Positions 52,063 through 64,000 of a stretch of 64,000 bases of DNA are shown here, piece after piece. The notes beneath the pieces were generated by a model, which made no database searches, was not told the origin of the DNA, and was given only the letters and a program-made list of their open reading frames with translations. A program made the translations under genes and the position numbers. Source of the stretch: Nemertoderma westbladi. Lineage: Eukaryota > Xenacoelomorpha > Nemertodermatida > Nemertodermatidae. The first letter of the stretch is position 1; every line of letters begins with the position of its first letter. Location of the stretch: positions 50,814 through 114,813 of the forward strand of contig JAUCBJ010007042.1 of NCBI GenBank assembly GCA_032718475.1. Reading direction: 5' to 3'.

Positions 52063-54930
52063 TCTATATATATAAATATCATGTGTCTGTCTGTCTGTTT
52101 GTTTGTCTGTCCAAGCTATACGTTTCTACACACAAGCACCAATCGGAGCTCGCGATACATCGAACGAAAGCTCTCGTCACGAGCACGTGCACTGTCGCTA
52201 TCTCGAGTCTTATTTTACGCGTTTGTTTGCGTGAATGCAGATTTCGTGAATTTGGTACCGGTAGCGCAGTAGGCCTAGCAGTTTATTCTGTAGTAGGAAA
52301 CTCTATAACAGCGGTTGCACCATCAGACCTAATCTGTTCTAAATGATACTTTGCAGATACGTTCCTGACCATAGACTGTGTGTTTGGAAAGACACTGATC
52401 AATCTGCAGTTCTCCACTCTGCCGCTAGGGGGCGAAATGTCAGAAACTGAAAACCTTCTCCCATTTCGTTATTATTAATGCCTTTTAGCTGATACGTGGC
52501 AGAGGTCTACTACACCATAGGCTGTGTGTTTTCGGAGGATGCTGACCAATCTGCAATTCCCCAGTCTGCCGCTAGGGGGAGCAATATCTGAAAGTGAAAA
52601 CCTTATCCCATTTCGTTGTTTATAATGCTTTTTTGCTGATACTTGGCAGAAGTCGACTACACCATAGACTGCGTGTTTGTAGAGAACTCTGAATAATCTG
52701 AAATTCCTCTGTCTGCCGGTTGGGGGCGCAATGTCTGAAAGTGAAAACCTTCACCCATTTCGTTGTTTATACTGCTTTTTTGCTGATACTTGGCAGAGGT
52801 CTACTACACCAAGACTGCGTGTTTGGGGAGGAGCTAGAACCAGTCTGCATTTCTCCAGTCTACCGCTAGGGGGCCAAATGTCTGAAAGTGAAAACCTTAT
52901 CCCATTTCGTTATTAATAATGATTTTAGGCTGACACTTGGCAGATTTGTATTACACCATAGGGTGTGTGTCTAGGTAAGACGCCGAACAAACTGCAGTTC
53001 TCCATTTGGCCGCTAGGGGGCGAAATGTCTGAACGTGAAAACCTTATCCCATTTTGATGTTTATAATGTTTTTAGGCTGATACTTGTCAGAGGTCTACTA
53101 CATCAAAGACTGCGTGTTTGTGGAGAACTAAGACCAATTTGCAATAGCTCTGTCTGCCGCTAGGGGGAGAAATATCTGAAAGTGAAAACCTTATCCTATT
53201 TCGTTATTAATAATGCTTTTAGGCTGACACTTGGCAGATGTGTATTACACCATATGTTGTGTGTCTGTGGAGGACGCCCAACTACCTGCAGTTCTCCATT
53301 CGGCCGCTAGGGGGCGAAATATCTGAAAGTGTAAACCTTATCCCATTTCGTTGTTTATAATGCTTTTAGGCTGATACTTGGCAGAGGTCTACTACACCAT
53401 AGACTGCGTGATTGTGGAGAACTCTGACCAATCTGCAATTCCTCTGTCTGCCACTAGGGGGCCAAATGTCTGAAAGTGAAAACCTTATCCCATTTCGTTA
53501 TTAATAATGCTTTTAGGCTGACACTTGGCAGATGTGTATTGCACCATATGGTGTGTGTCTGTGGAGGACGCCCAACTACCTGGAGTTCTCCATTCGGCCA
53601 CTAAGGGGCGAAATATCTGAAAGTGAAAACCTTATCCCATTTCCTTGTTTATAATTCTTATAGGCTGGTACTTGGCAGAGGTCTACTACACCATAGGCTG
53701 CGTGTTTGTGGAGAACTCTGACCAATCTGCAATTCCTCTGTCTGCCACTAGGAGGCCAAATGTCTGAAAGTGAAAACCTTATCCCATTTCGTTATTAATA
53801 ATGCTTTTAGGCTGACACTTGGCAGATGTGTATTACACCATAGGCTGTGTGTCTGAAGAGGACGCCGAACAACCTGCAGTTCTCTATTCGGCCGCTAGGG
53901 GGCGAAATGTCTGAACGTGAAAACCTTATACCATTTCGTTGTTTATAATACTTTTAGGCTGATACTTGGCAGAGGTCTACAACACCATAGGCCGCGTGTT
54001 TATGGAGAACTCAGACAAATCTGCAATTCTTCTGTCTGCCACTAGGGGGCGCAATGTCTGAAAGTGAAAACCTTTATGCATTTCATTGTTTATAATGCTT
54101 TTTTGCTGATACTTGGCAGAGGTCTACTACACCATACAGCGTGTTTGGGGAGGAGCTAGAATCAGTCTGCATTTCTCCAGTCTACCGCTAGGGGGCCAAA
54201 TGTCTAAAAGTGAAAACCTTATCCCATTTCGTTATTAATATGATTTCAGGCTGACACTTGCCAGATGTGTAGTACACCATAGGGTGTGTGTCTAGGTAAG
54301 ACGCCGAACAAACTGCAGTTCTCCATTCGGCCGCTAGGGGGCGAAATGTCTGAAAGTGAAAACCTTATCCCGTTTCGTTGTTTCTAATGCTTTTAGGCTG
54401 GTACTTGTCAGAGGTCTACTACACCATAAACTGCGTGTTTGTGGAAAACTCTGACCAATCTGCAATTTCTCAGTCTGCCGCTAGAGGGTGAAATGTCTCA
54501 AGTGAAATCCTTCTCCCATTTCGTTGTTTCTAATGCTTTTTTGCTTATACTGTACTTGGGAAAGGCATGCTTGACCATAGGCTGTTTGTATGGGGAGGAC
54601 GCTAACCAGTCTGCGGATTTCCAGTCTACTGCTAGGGTGCGAAAAATCTGAATCTGAAAAGTAAAAACATTCTCACATTTATTTATTAAAAATGCTTTTA
54701 CGCTGATAATTGTCAGAGGTCTACTGTACTACATCATAAGGCTGCATCTATGTGAAGGACGTTGACCAGTGTAGATATCTGAAAAGTAAAACAGCATCAG
54801 TCCTTTTGTTTGAGAGAAAACTCTCAATCATTATGAAGTTTTGTTAAGTTAATTAATTAATTAATGTTTGGAATGGTGAATAGACTTGTGAACTAGAAAG
54901 CCGTGGCCCGAAGGGCCACTGGCTTTCTAG
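52063..54930 (+). mobile_element. Helitron-like element H5 (type A, longest)
   Basis: About sixteen type A monomers, including CCACTAGGGGGCC variants near 53453 that are exact CTCF-core matches. Extra monomers (53150-54060) form a repeated two-monomer pattern. Hairpin 54893-54930. Confidence 0.85.
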
Positions 54931-56666
54931 TCTATATATATAAATATCATGTGTCTGTCTGTTTGTTTGTCTGTCCAAGCTATACGTTTCTACACACAAG
55001 CACCAATCTGAGCTCGCGATACATCGAACGAAAGCTCTCGTCACGAGCACGTGCACTGTCGCTATCTCGAGTCTTATTTTACGCGTTCGTTTGCGTGAAT
55101 GCAGATTTCGTGAATTTGGTACCGGTAGCGCAGTAGGCCTAGCAGTTCATTCTGTCACTCTACACGTTGTGTCTCGACTGAACTCTATGCAACTTTATAA
55201 TGCGCATCTACGTGATGCTTTAGAAAGGTATCACCCTAACTCGTGGCAACGTTATACTCAGAGCCGTCTGAAGTTCCCCTGTCTGCCGCTAGAGGGCGAA
55301 TTGTCCGATAGTGAAAACCTGATCTCATTTGGTTGTTTTTAATGCTTTTGAGCTGAAACTTGGTAGCTATCTACTGCAGCATAGGCTGTATATTTTCGGA
55401 GTCACTGAGTTGTCTACAGTTCCCCAGTCTACCGCTAGAGGGCTAAATGTCTGAAAGTTAACATCTACAACTTTATTATTTACAATCCTTTTAGACTGAA
55501 ATTTGGTAGGCATCTACTACAGCATAGACTATATCTTTGCAGAGTCGTAGAGTCGTCTACAGTTCCACAGTCAGCCGCTAGAGGGCGAATTGTCGGATAG
55601 TGAAAACCTCATCCCATTTGGTTCTTTTTAATCCCTTTGTTCTGAAACTTCGCAGGTATCTACTACAGCATAGGCTGTATCTTTACGGAGTTGCAGAGTC
55701 CTATACAGTTCCCCAGTCTACCGCTAGGGGGTGAAATGTCTGAAAGTTAACATATTCTCCAACTTTGTTATTTACAATCGGTTTAGACTGAAACTTGGTA
55801 GGCATCTACTACAGCATAGACTATATCTTTGCAGAGTCGTAGAGTCGTCTACAGTTTCACAGTCAACCGCTAGAGGGCGAATTGTCGGATAGTGAAAACC
55901 TCATCCCATTTGGTTATTTTTAATCCTTTTGAGCTGAAACTTGGCAGGTATCTACTACAGCATAGGCTGTATCTTTATGGAGTTGCAGAGTCCTATACAG
56001 TTCCCCAGTCTACCGCTAGAGGGTGAGATGTCTGAAAGTTAACATATTCTCCAACTTTGTTATTTACAATCCTTTTAGACTGAAACTTGGTAGGCATCTA
56101 CTATAGCATAGACTATATATTTTCAGAGTCGTAGAGTTGTCTACAGTTCCACAGTCAGCCGCTAGAGGGCAATTTCTCAGTCAGCCGCTAGAGGGCAATT
56201 TCTCAGTCTACCGCTAGAGGGTGAAATGTCTCAGTGAAATCCTTCTCCCATTTCGTTGTTTCTAATGCTTTTTTGCATATACTGTACTTGGGAAAGGAAT
56301 GCTTGACCATAGGCTGTTTGTATGGGGAGGACGCTAACCAGTTTGCGGATTTCCAGTCTACTGCTAGGGTGCGAAATATCTGAATCTGAACAGTAAAAAC
56401 ATTCTCACATTTATTTATTAAAAATGCTTTTACGCTGATAGTTGTCAGAGGTCTGCTGTACTACATCATAAGGCTGCATCTATGTGAAGGACGTTGACCA
56501 GTGTACAGTAGATATCTGAAAAGTAAAACAGCATCAGTCCTTTTGTTTGAGAGAACACTCTCAATCATATGAAGTTTTGTTAAGTTAATTAATTAATTAA
56601 TGTTTGGAATGGTTAATAGGCTTGTGAACTAGAAAGCCGTGGCCCGAAGGGCCACTGGCTTTCTAG
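54931..56666 (+). mobile_element. Helitron-like element H6 (A/B/A chimera)
   Basis: Type A 5' block to about 55150, type B monomers to about 56160, then type A 3' part. At the second switch the motif CCGCTAGAGGGC occurs three times only 26 bp apart (56159, 56185, 56211). Hairpin 56629-56666. Confidence 0.85.
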
Positions 56667-58856
56667 TCTATATATATAAATATCATGTGTCTGTCTGTCT
56701 GTCTGTCTGTTTGTTTGTCTGTCCAAGCTATACGTTTCTACACACAAGCACCAATCTGAGCTCGCGATACATCGAACGAAAGCTCTCGTCACGAGCACGT
56801 GCACTGTCGCTATCTCGAGTCTTATTTTACGCGTTTGTTTGCGTGAATGCAGATTTCGTGAATTTGGTACCGGTAGCGCAGTAGGCCTAGCAGTTCATTC
56901 TGTCACTCTACATGACTACATGTTGGGTCTCGACTATTATGCTACATTTTGATGCGCATCTACGTGATGCAGACTGCCCCGAGTACATGGACGCGAAACG
57001 TCGTTATATCGAGGCGAATTATATGCATCATTTATGTGTGAATGCGTATTTGTGGTCAAATTGGGCTATTATTCCATAACCATTTTCAGCCAAATTTGTC
57101 AACCAGCAGGAAACTCTATAACAGCGGTTGCACCATCAGACTCTATCTGTTCTAAATGATACTTTGCAGATACGTTCCTGACCATAGACTGTGTGTTTGG
57201 GAAGACACGGATCAATCTGCAGTTCTCCAGTCTGCCGCTAGGGGGCGAAATGTCAGAAACTGAAAACCTTCTCCCATTTCGTTATTATTAATGCCTTTTA
57301 GCTGATACGTGGCAGAGGTCTACTACACCAAAGGCTGTGTGTTTTCGGTGGATGCTGACCAATCTGCAATTCCCCAGTCTGCCGCTAGGGGGAGCAATAT
57401 CTGAAAGTGAAAACCTTATCCCATTTCATTGTTTATAATGCTTTTTTGCTGATACTTGGCAGAAGTCGACTACACCATAGACTGCGTGTTTGTAGAGAAC
57501 TCTGAATAATCTGAAATTCCTCTGTCTGCCGTTAGGGGGCGCAATGTCTGAAAGTGAAAACCTTCACCCATTTCGTTGTTTATACTGCTTTTTTGCTGAT
57601 ACTTGGCAGAGGTCTACTACACCAAGACTGCGTGTTTGGGGAGGAGCTAGAACCAGTCTGCATTTCTCCAGTCTACCGCTAGGGGGCCAAATGTCTGAAA
57701 GTGAAAACCTTATCCCATTTCGTTATTAATAATGCTTTTAGGCTGACACTTGGCAGATTTGTATTACACCATAGGGTGTGTGTCTAGGTAAGATGCCGAA
57801 CAACTGCAGTTCTCCATTTGGCCGCTAGGGGGCGAAATGTCTGAACGTGAAAACCTTATCCCATTTTGATGTTTATAATGTTTTTAGGCTGATACTTGTC
57901 AGAGGTCTACTACATCAAAGACTGCGTGTTTGTGGAGAACTAAGACCAATTTGCAATAGCTCTGTCTGCCGCTAGGGGGCGCAATGTCTGAAAGTGAAAA
58001 CCTTTATGCATTTCATTGTTTATAATGCTTTTTTGCTGATACTCGACAGAGGTCTACTACACCATAAACTGTGTGTTTGGGGAGGAGTTAGAACCAGTCT
58101 GCATTTATCAGGTCTACCGCTAGGGGGCCAAATGTCTGAAAGTGAAAACCTTATCCCATTTCGTTATTAATATGCTTTCAGGCTGACACTTGCCAGATGT
58201 GTAATACACCATAGGGTGTGTGTCTAGGTAAGACGCCGAACAAACTGCTGTTCTCCATTCGGCTGCTAGGGGCCGAAATGTCTGAAATTGAAAACCTTAT
58301 CCCGTTTCGTTGTTTCTAATGCTTTTAGGCTGATAATTGTCAGAGGTCTACTACACCATAGACTGTGTGTTTGTGGAAAACTCTGACCAATCTGCAATTT
58401 CTCAGTCTGCAGCTACAGTGTGAAATGTCTCAAGTGAAATCCTTCTCCCATTTCGTTGTTTCTAATGCTTTTTTGCTTATACTTGGGAAAGGTATGCTTG
58501 ACCATAGGCTGTTTGTATGGGGAGGACGCTAACCAGTCTCCGGATTTCCAGTCTACTGCTAGGGTGCGAAATATCTGAATCTGAAAAGTAAAAACATTCT
58601 CACATTTATTTATTAAAAATGCTTTTACGCTTATAATTGTCAGAGGTGTACTGTACTACATCATAAGGCTGCATCTATGTGAAGGACGTTGACCAGTGTA
58701 GATATCTGAAAAAGTAAAACAGCATCAGTCTTTTGTTTGAGAGAACACTCTCAATCATATGAAGTTTTGTTAAGTTAATTAATTAATTAATGTTTGGAAT
58801 GGCGAATAGGCTTGTGAACTAGAAAGCCGTGGCCCGAAGGGCCACTGGCTTTCTAG
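56667..58856 (+). mobile_element. Helitron-like element H7 (type A, long 5' block)
   Basis: Has about 200 extra bases in the 5' block (56912-57110) that other type A copies lack. About ten monomers. Hairpin 58819-58856. Confidence 0.85.
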
Positions 58857-60844
58857 TCTATATATATAAATATCATGTGTCTGTCTGTCTGTCTGTTTGT
58901 TTGTCTGTCCAAGCTATACGTTTCTACACACAAGCACCAATCTGAGCTCGCGATACATCGAACGAAAGCTCTCGTCACGAGCACGTGCACTGTCGCTATC
59001 TCGAGTCTTATTTTACGCGTTTGTTTGCGTGAATGCAGATTTCGTGAATTTGGTACCGGTAGCGCAGTAGGCCTAGCAGTTCATTCTGTAGGAAACTCTA
59101 TAACAGCGGTTGCACCATCAGACTCAATCTGTTCTAAATGATACTTTGCAGATACGTTCCTGACCATAGACTGTGTGTTTGGGAAGACACTGATCAATCT
59201 GCAGTTCTCCAGTCTGCCGCTAGGGGGCGAAATGTCAGAAACTGAAAACCTTCTCCCATTTCGTTATTATTAATGCCTTTTAGCTGATACGTGGCAGAGG
59301 TCTACTACACCATAGGCTGTGTGTTTTCGGAGGATGCTGACAAATCTGCAATTCCCCAGTCTGCCGCTAGGGGGAGCAATATCTGAAAGTGAAAACCTTA
59401 TCCCATTTCGTTGTTTATAATGCTTTTTTGCTGATACTTGGCAGAAGTCGACTACACCATAGACTGCGTGTTTGTAGAGAACTCTGAATAATCTGAAATT
59501 CACCTGTCTGCCGGTAGGGGGCGCAATGTCTGAAAGTGAAAACCTTCACCCATTTCGTTGTTTATACTGCTTTTTTGCTGATACTTGGCAGAGGTCTACT
59601 ACACTAAGACTGCGTGTTTGGGGAAGAGCTAGAACCAGTCTGCATTTCTCCAGTCTACCGCTAGGGGGCCAAATGTCTGAAAGTGAAAACCTTATCCCAT
59701 TTCGTTATTAATAATGCTTTTAGGCTGACACTTGGCAGATTTGTATTACACCATAGGGTGTGTGTCTAGGTAAGACGCCGAACAAACTGCAGTTCTCCAT
59801 TTGGCCGCTAGGGGGCGAAATGTCTGAACGTGAAAACCTTATCCCGTTTCGTTGTTTCTAATGTTTTTAGGCTGATACTTGTCAGAGGTCTACTACATCA
59901 AAGACTGCGTGTTTGTGGAGAACTAAGACCAATTTGCAATAGCTCTGTCTGCCGCTAGGGGGCGCAATGTCTGAAAGTTAAAACATTTATGCATTTCATT
60001 GTTTATAATGCTTTTTTGCTGATACTCGACAGAGGTCTACTACACCATAGACTGTGTGTTTGGGGAGGAGTTAGAACCAGTCTGCATTTATCCAGTCTAC
60101 CGCTAGGGGGCCAAATGTCTGAAAGTGAAAACCATATCCCATTTCGTTATTAATATGCTTTCAGGCTGACACTTGCCAGATGTGTAATACACCATAGGGT
60201 GTGTGTCTAGGTAAGACGCCGAACAAACTGCAGTTCGCCATTCGGCCGCTAGGGGCCGAAATGTCTGAAAGTGAAAACCTTATCCCGTTTCGTTGTTTCT
60301 AATGCTTTTAGGCTGATAATTGTCAGAGGTATACTACACCATAGACTGCGTGTTTGTGGAAAACTCTGACCAATCTGCAATTTCTCAGTCTGCCGCTAGA
60401 GGGTGAAATGTCTCAAGTGAAATCCTTCTCCCATTTCGTTGTTTCTAATGCTTTTTTGCTTATACTTGGGAAAGGTATGCTTGACCATAGGCTGTTTGTA
60501 TGGGGAGGACGCTAACCAGTCTCCGGATTTCCAGTCTACTGCTAGGGTGCGAAATATCTGAATCTGAAAAGTAAAAACATTCTCACATTTATTTATTAAA
60601 AATGCTTTTACGCTTATAATTGTCAGAGGTCTACTGTACTACATCATAATGCTGCGCTGCATCTATGTGAAGGATGTTGACCAGTGCAGATATCTGAAAA
60701 AGTAAAACAGCATCAGTCTTTTCTTTGAGAGAACATTCTCAATCATATGAAGTTTTGTTAAGTTAATTAATTAATTCATGTTTGGAATGGTGAATAGGCT
60801 TGTGAACTAGAAAGCCGTGGCCCGAAGGCCCACTGGCTTTCTAG
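58857..60844 (+). mobile_element. Helitron-like element H8 (type A)
   Basis: Motif starts at 59217, 59364, 59511, 59658, 59805, 59952, 60100, 60246, 60393 and 60539 give spacings of 146-148, mostly exactly 147. Near copy of H1. The hairpin (60807-60844) has one base change that weakens its loop side. Confidence 0.85.
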
Positions 60845-63293
60845 TCTATATATATAAATATCATGTGTCTGTCTGTCTGTCTGTCTGTTTGTTTGTCTGT
60901 CCAAGCTATACGTTTCTACACACAAGCACCAATCGGAGCTCGCGATACATCGAACGAAAGCTCTCGTCACGAGCACGTGCACTGTCGCTATCTCGAGTGT
61001 TATTTTACGCGTTTGTTTGCGTGAATGCAGATTTCGTGAATTTGGTACCGGTAGCGCAGTAGGCCTAGCAGTTCATTCTGTCACTCTACATGTTGGGTCT
61101 CGACTATTATGCTACTTTTTGATACCAGACTTAATCTGTTCTAAATGATACTTTGCAGATCTGTTCCCGACCATAGACTGTGTGTTTGGGAGGACACTGA
61201 TCAATCTACAGTTCTCCAGTCTGCCGCTAGGGGGCGAAATATCCGAAACTGAAAACATCTCCCATTTCGTTATTATTAAAGCCTTTTAGCTGATACATGG
61301 CAGAGGTCTTCTACACCATAGGCTGTGTGTTTGGGGAGGATGCTGACCAATCTGCAATTCCCCAGTCTGCCGCTAGGGGGAGAAATATCTGAAAGTGAAA
61401 ACCTTATCCCATCTCTTTGTTTATAATGCTTTTTTGCTGATACTTGGCAGAGGTCTACTACACCATACAGCGTGTTTGGGGAGGAGCTAGAATCAGTCTG
61501 CATTTCTCCAGTCTACCGCTAGGGGGCCAAATGTCTGAAAGTGAAAACCTTATCCCATTGCGTTATTAATAATGCTTTTAGGCTGACACTTGGCAGATGT
61601 GTATTACACCATATGGTGTGTGTCTGTGGAGGACGCCCAACTACCTGCAGTTCTCCATTCGGCCGCTAGGGGGCGAAATATCTGAAAGTGAAAACCTTAT
61701 CCCATTTCGTTGTTTATAATGCTTTTAGGCTGATACTTGGCAGAGGTCTACTACACCATAGACTGCGTGTTTGTGGAGAACTCTGACCAATCTGCAATTC
61801 CTCTGTCTGCCACTAGGGGGCCAAATGTCTGAAAGTGAAAACCTTATCCCATTTCGTTATTAATAATGCTTTTAGGCTGACACTTGGCAGATGTGTATTA
61901 CACCATATGGTGTGTGTCTGTGGAGGACGCCCAACTACCTGCAGTTCTCCATTCGGCCACTAAGGGGCGAAATATCTGAAAGTGAAAACCTTATCCCATT
62001 TCGTTGTTTATAATTCTTATAGGCTGGTACTTGGCAGAGGTCTACTACACCATAGGCTGCGTGTTTGTGGAGAACTCTGACCAATCTGCAATTCCTCTGT
62101 CTGCCACTAGGCGGGCCAAATGTCTGAAAGTGAAAACCTTATCCCATTTCGTTATTAATAATGCTTTTAGGCTGACACTTGGCAGATGTGTATTACACCA
62201 TAGGCTGTGTGTCTGAAGAGGACGCCGAACAACCTGCAGTTCTCTATTCGGCCGCTAGGGGGCGAAATGTCTGAACGTGAAAACCTTATCCCATTTTGAT
62301 GTTTATAATGTTTTTAGGCTGATACTTGTCAGAGGTCTACTACATCAAAGACTGCGTGTTTGTGGAGAACTAAGACCAATCTGCAATAGCTCTGTCTGCC
62401 GCTAGGGGGCGCAATGTCTGAAAGTGAAAACCTTTATGCATTTCATTGTTTATAATGCTTTTTTGCTGATACTCGACAGAGGTCTACTACACCATAGACT
62501 GTGTGTTTGGGGAGAAGCTACTGTAGAACCAGTCTGCATTTATCCAGTCTACCGCTTGGAGGCCAAATGTCTGAAATTGAAAACCTTATCCCATTTCGTT
62601 ATTAATATGATTTCAGGCTGACACTTGCCAGATGTGTAGTACACCATAGGGTGTGTGTCTAGGTAAGACGCCGAACAAACTGCAGTTCTCCATTCGGCCG
62701 CTAGGGGGGCGAAATGTCTGAAAGTGAAAACCTTATCCCGTTTCGTTGTTTCTAATGCTTTTAGGCTGATACTTGTCAGAGGTCTACTACACCATAGACT
62801 GCGTGTTTGTGGAAAACTCTGACCAATCTGCAATTTCTCAGTCTGCCGCTAGAGGGTGAAATGTCTCAAGTGAAATTCTTCTCCCATTTCGTTGTTTCTA
62901 ATGCTTTTTTGCTTATACTTGGGAAAGGCATGCTTGACCATAGGCTGTTTGTATGGGGAGGACGCTAACCATTCTGCGGATTTCCAGTCTACTGCTAGGG
63001 TGCGAAAAATCTGAATCTGAAAAGTAAAAAACATTCTCACATTTATTTATCAAAAATGCTTTTACGCTGATAATTGTCAGAGGTCTACTGTACTACATCA
63101 TAAGGCTGCATCTATGCGAAGGACGTTGACCAGTGTAGATATCTGAAAAGTAAAACAGCATCAGTCCTTTTGTTTGAGAGAACACTCTCAATCATATGAA
63201 GTTTTGTTAAGATAATTAATTAATTAATGTTTGGAATGGTGAATAGGCTTGTGAACTAGAAAGCCGTGGCCCGAAGGGCCACTGGCTTTCTAG
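60845..63293 (+). mobile_element. Helitron-like element H9 (type A)
   Basis: About fourteen monomers; the middle ones resemble H5, the 5' block resembles H7 with a shorter insert. Hairpin 63256-63293, followed by the dinucleotide TA before the next element. Confidence 0.85.
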
Positions 63294-63295
63294 TA

Positions 63296-63317
63296 TCTAA
63301 TATATATAAATCTCGAT

Positions 63318-63349
<32 letters not shown>

Positions 63350-64000
63350 ATCAGCTATACAATCGAACCCATCTCGATGAAATCTCGCTTGCTATAGCTC
63401 GTTAGAAAGGTCTCGCTCTAACTCGTTGCAACGTAATACTCAGAGTCGTCTGAAGTTCACCCGTCTGCCGCTAGAGGGCGATTTTCGTGATTTTCGGGCG
63501 AAATTTATCGAATTATTTCGGTTCTTCTATCGGTAATTAATTATTTAGAGGGCTAACATTTATCCCATCTGGTATAAAATTAACATGAGTAGATTCGCCG
63601 TGTCCCATTCTCACAAAGTTTTTATTTTATTCGAGTGTTTAATATAAATATGTATGATTATTTATTGATTAAAAACCAAATAGTGTATAAATATGTCATA
63701 TTCGCCAAGCACGATCGAATTGGCCTATTGGTATTGAATAGGGAAGGATTGTTTTCTGTATCATAGCAACGTTAAGGTAATTATTGAACTCGCAGCTAGC
63801 TGGCTGGGCACAGATAAGGAGCAAGCAGGCTGGAGTGTTGATTGGGGTGGGTTTGGGTTGTCTGTTGCGAATTGCTCAGAGTAATTCTGCTTTCTCAATC
63901 ATTGGCTGCATGGAAAAGGAGAGGTTTATAACATTTTTGTTTTACTGTTATGAATATTAAAAGTAAAATAATTATTTCTGTAGGCCTATACTGAGTCGCG
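63296..64000 (+). mobile_element. Helitron-like element H10 (type B, runs off the window)
   Basis: Starts TCTAATATATATAAAT as H2 does, with the TCTG tract, first monomer and AT-rich segment of type B. Its core and 3' end lie beyond the window. Confidence 0.85.

Larger units (their letters stand above)
43663..64000 (+). repeat. Head-to-tail array of Helitron-like (HINE/pearl-type) elements
   Basis: Nine complete and one partial element follow each other, eight of the nine junctions without a spacer. Each starts TCTA with an ATATATAAAT stretch, then a (TCTG)n microsatellite, a conserved 5' block, a core of tandem monomers, a 3' block and a 38-bp GC-rich hairpin ending CTAG before T. TC start, CTRR end, terminal hairpin and A/T flanks (A before 43663) are Helitron marks. 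The microsatellite plus monomer core fits non-autonomous Helentron/HINE elements and the bivalve pearl family. Type A monomers are 147 bp, type B 146 bp. Short frames repeated throughout are not genes. Confidence 0.85.

Noticed and set aside
44348-59711. Recurring 61-codon and 77-83-codon frames in the 43-64 kb array
   Set aside because: They arise because the 147-bp monomer is a multiple of three and carries few stops in one frame. They have no shared start context or domain, and differ by indels between copies.

Overview
The window is nuclear DNA of an invertebrate animal; the phylum cannot be fixed from sequence alone. Support for this comes from BEL/Pao LTR retrotransposons, LINE and tRNA-SINE remnants, MITEs, a tetraspanin gene, a two-exon Ly6-type gene with GT/AG splicing, TATA boxes and AATAAA signals. 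There are no bacterial operons, rRNA genes or CRISPR arrays. Most of the sequence is mobile or tandemly repeated; only two host genes can be supported.

Layout. 1-374 is a minisatellite. 375-16411 is a young BEL/Pao element on the minus strand (BEL-1) with LTR copies that look identical, an intact gag-pol frame of about 2781 codons and an extra ORF between pol and the 3' LTR. It interrupts the protease region of a second minus-strand BEL element (BEL-2, 16412-about 21488), whose gag is broken at six runs of G. From 21489 to 26902 lie pieces of a third, plus-strand BEL-like element (BEL-3): an inverted gag scrap, the end of RNase H plus an integrase, an LTR-like block with a hairpin minisatellite, and a gag-like pseudogene that seems to carry a DEDD exonuclease-like domain and three zinc knuckles.

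27095-43000 is AT-rich and holds a TTAA-flanked MITE, LINE pieces of two families, a MITE family with 8-bp target duplications (one copy sits inside a 37-bp-arm palindrome, another just upstream of the tetraspanin gene), a foldback element, two tRNA-derived SINEs and a 2-kb array of 13-bp units with a 522-bp higher-order repeat. The intronless tetraspanin is at 34256-35092. A small secreted three-finger (Ly6/uPAR-like) protein of 91 residues is encoded in two exons at 43039-43579.

43663-64000 is a head-to-tail array of nine complete and one partial non-autonomous Helitron-like elements. Each starts with TC, carries a TCTG microsatellite and a core of about 146- or 147-bp monomers, and ends in a 38-bp hairpin finishing in CTAG. 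Almost every monomer carries a match to the CTCF core motif, so the array holds on the order of 100 such sites at nucleosome-core spacing. This is the most unusual feature of the window.
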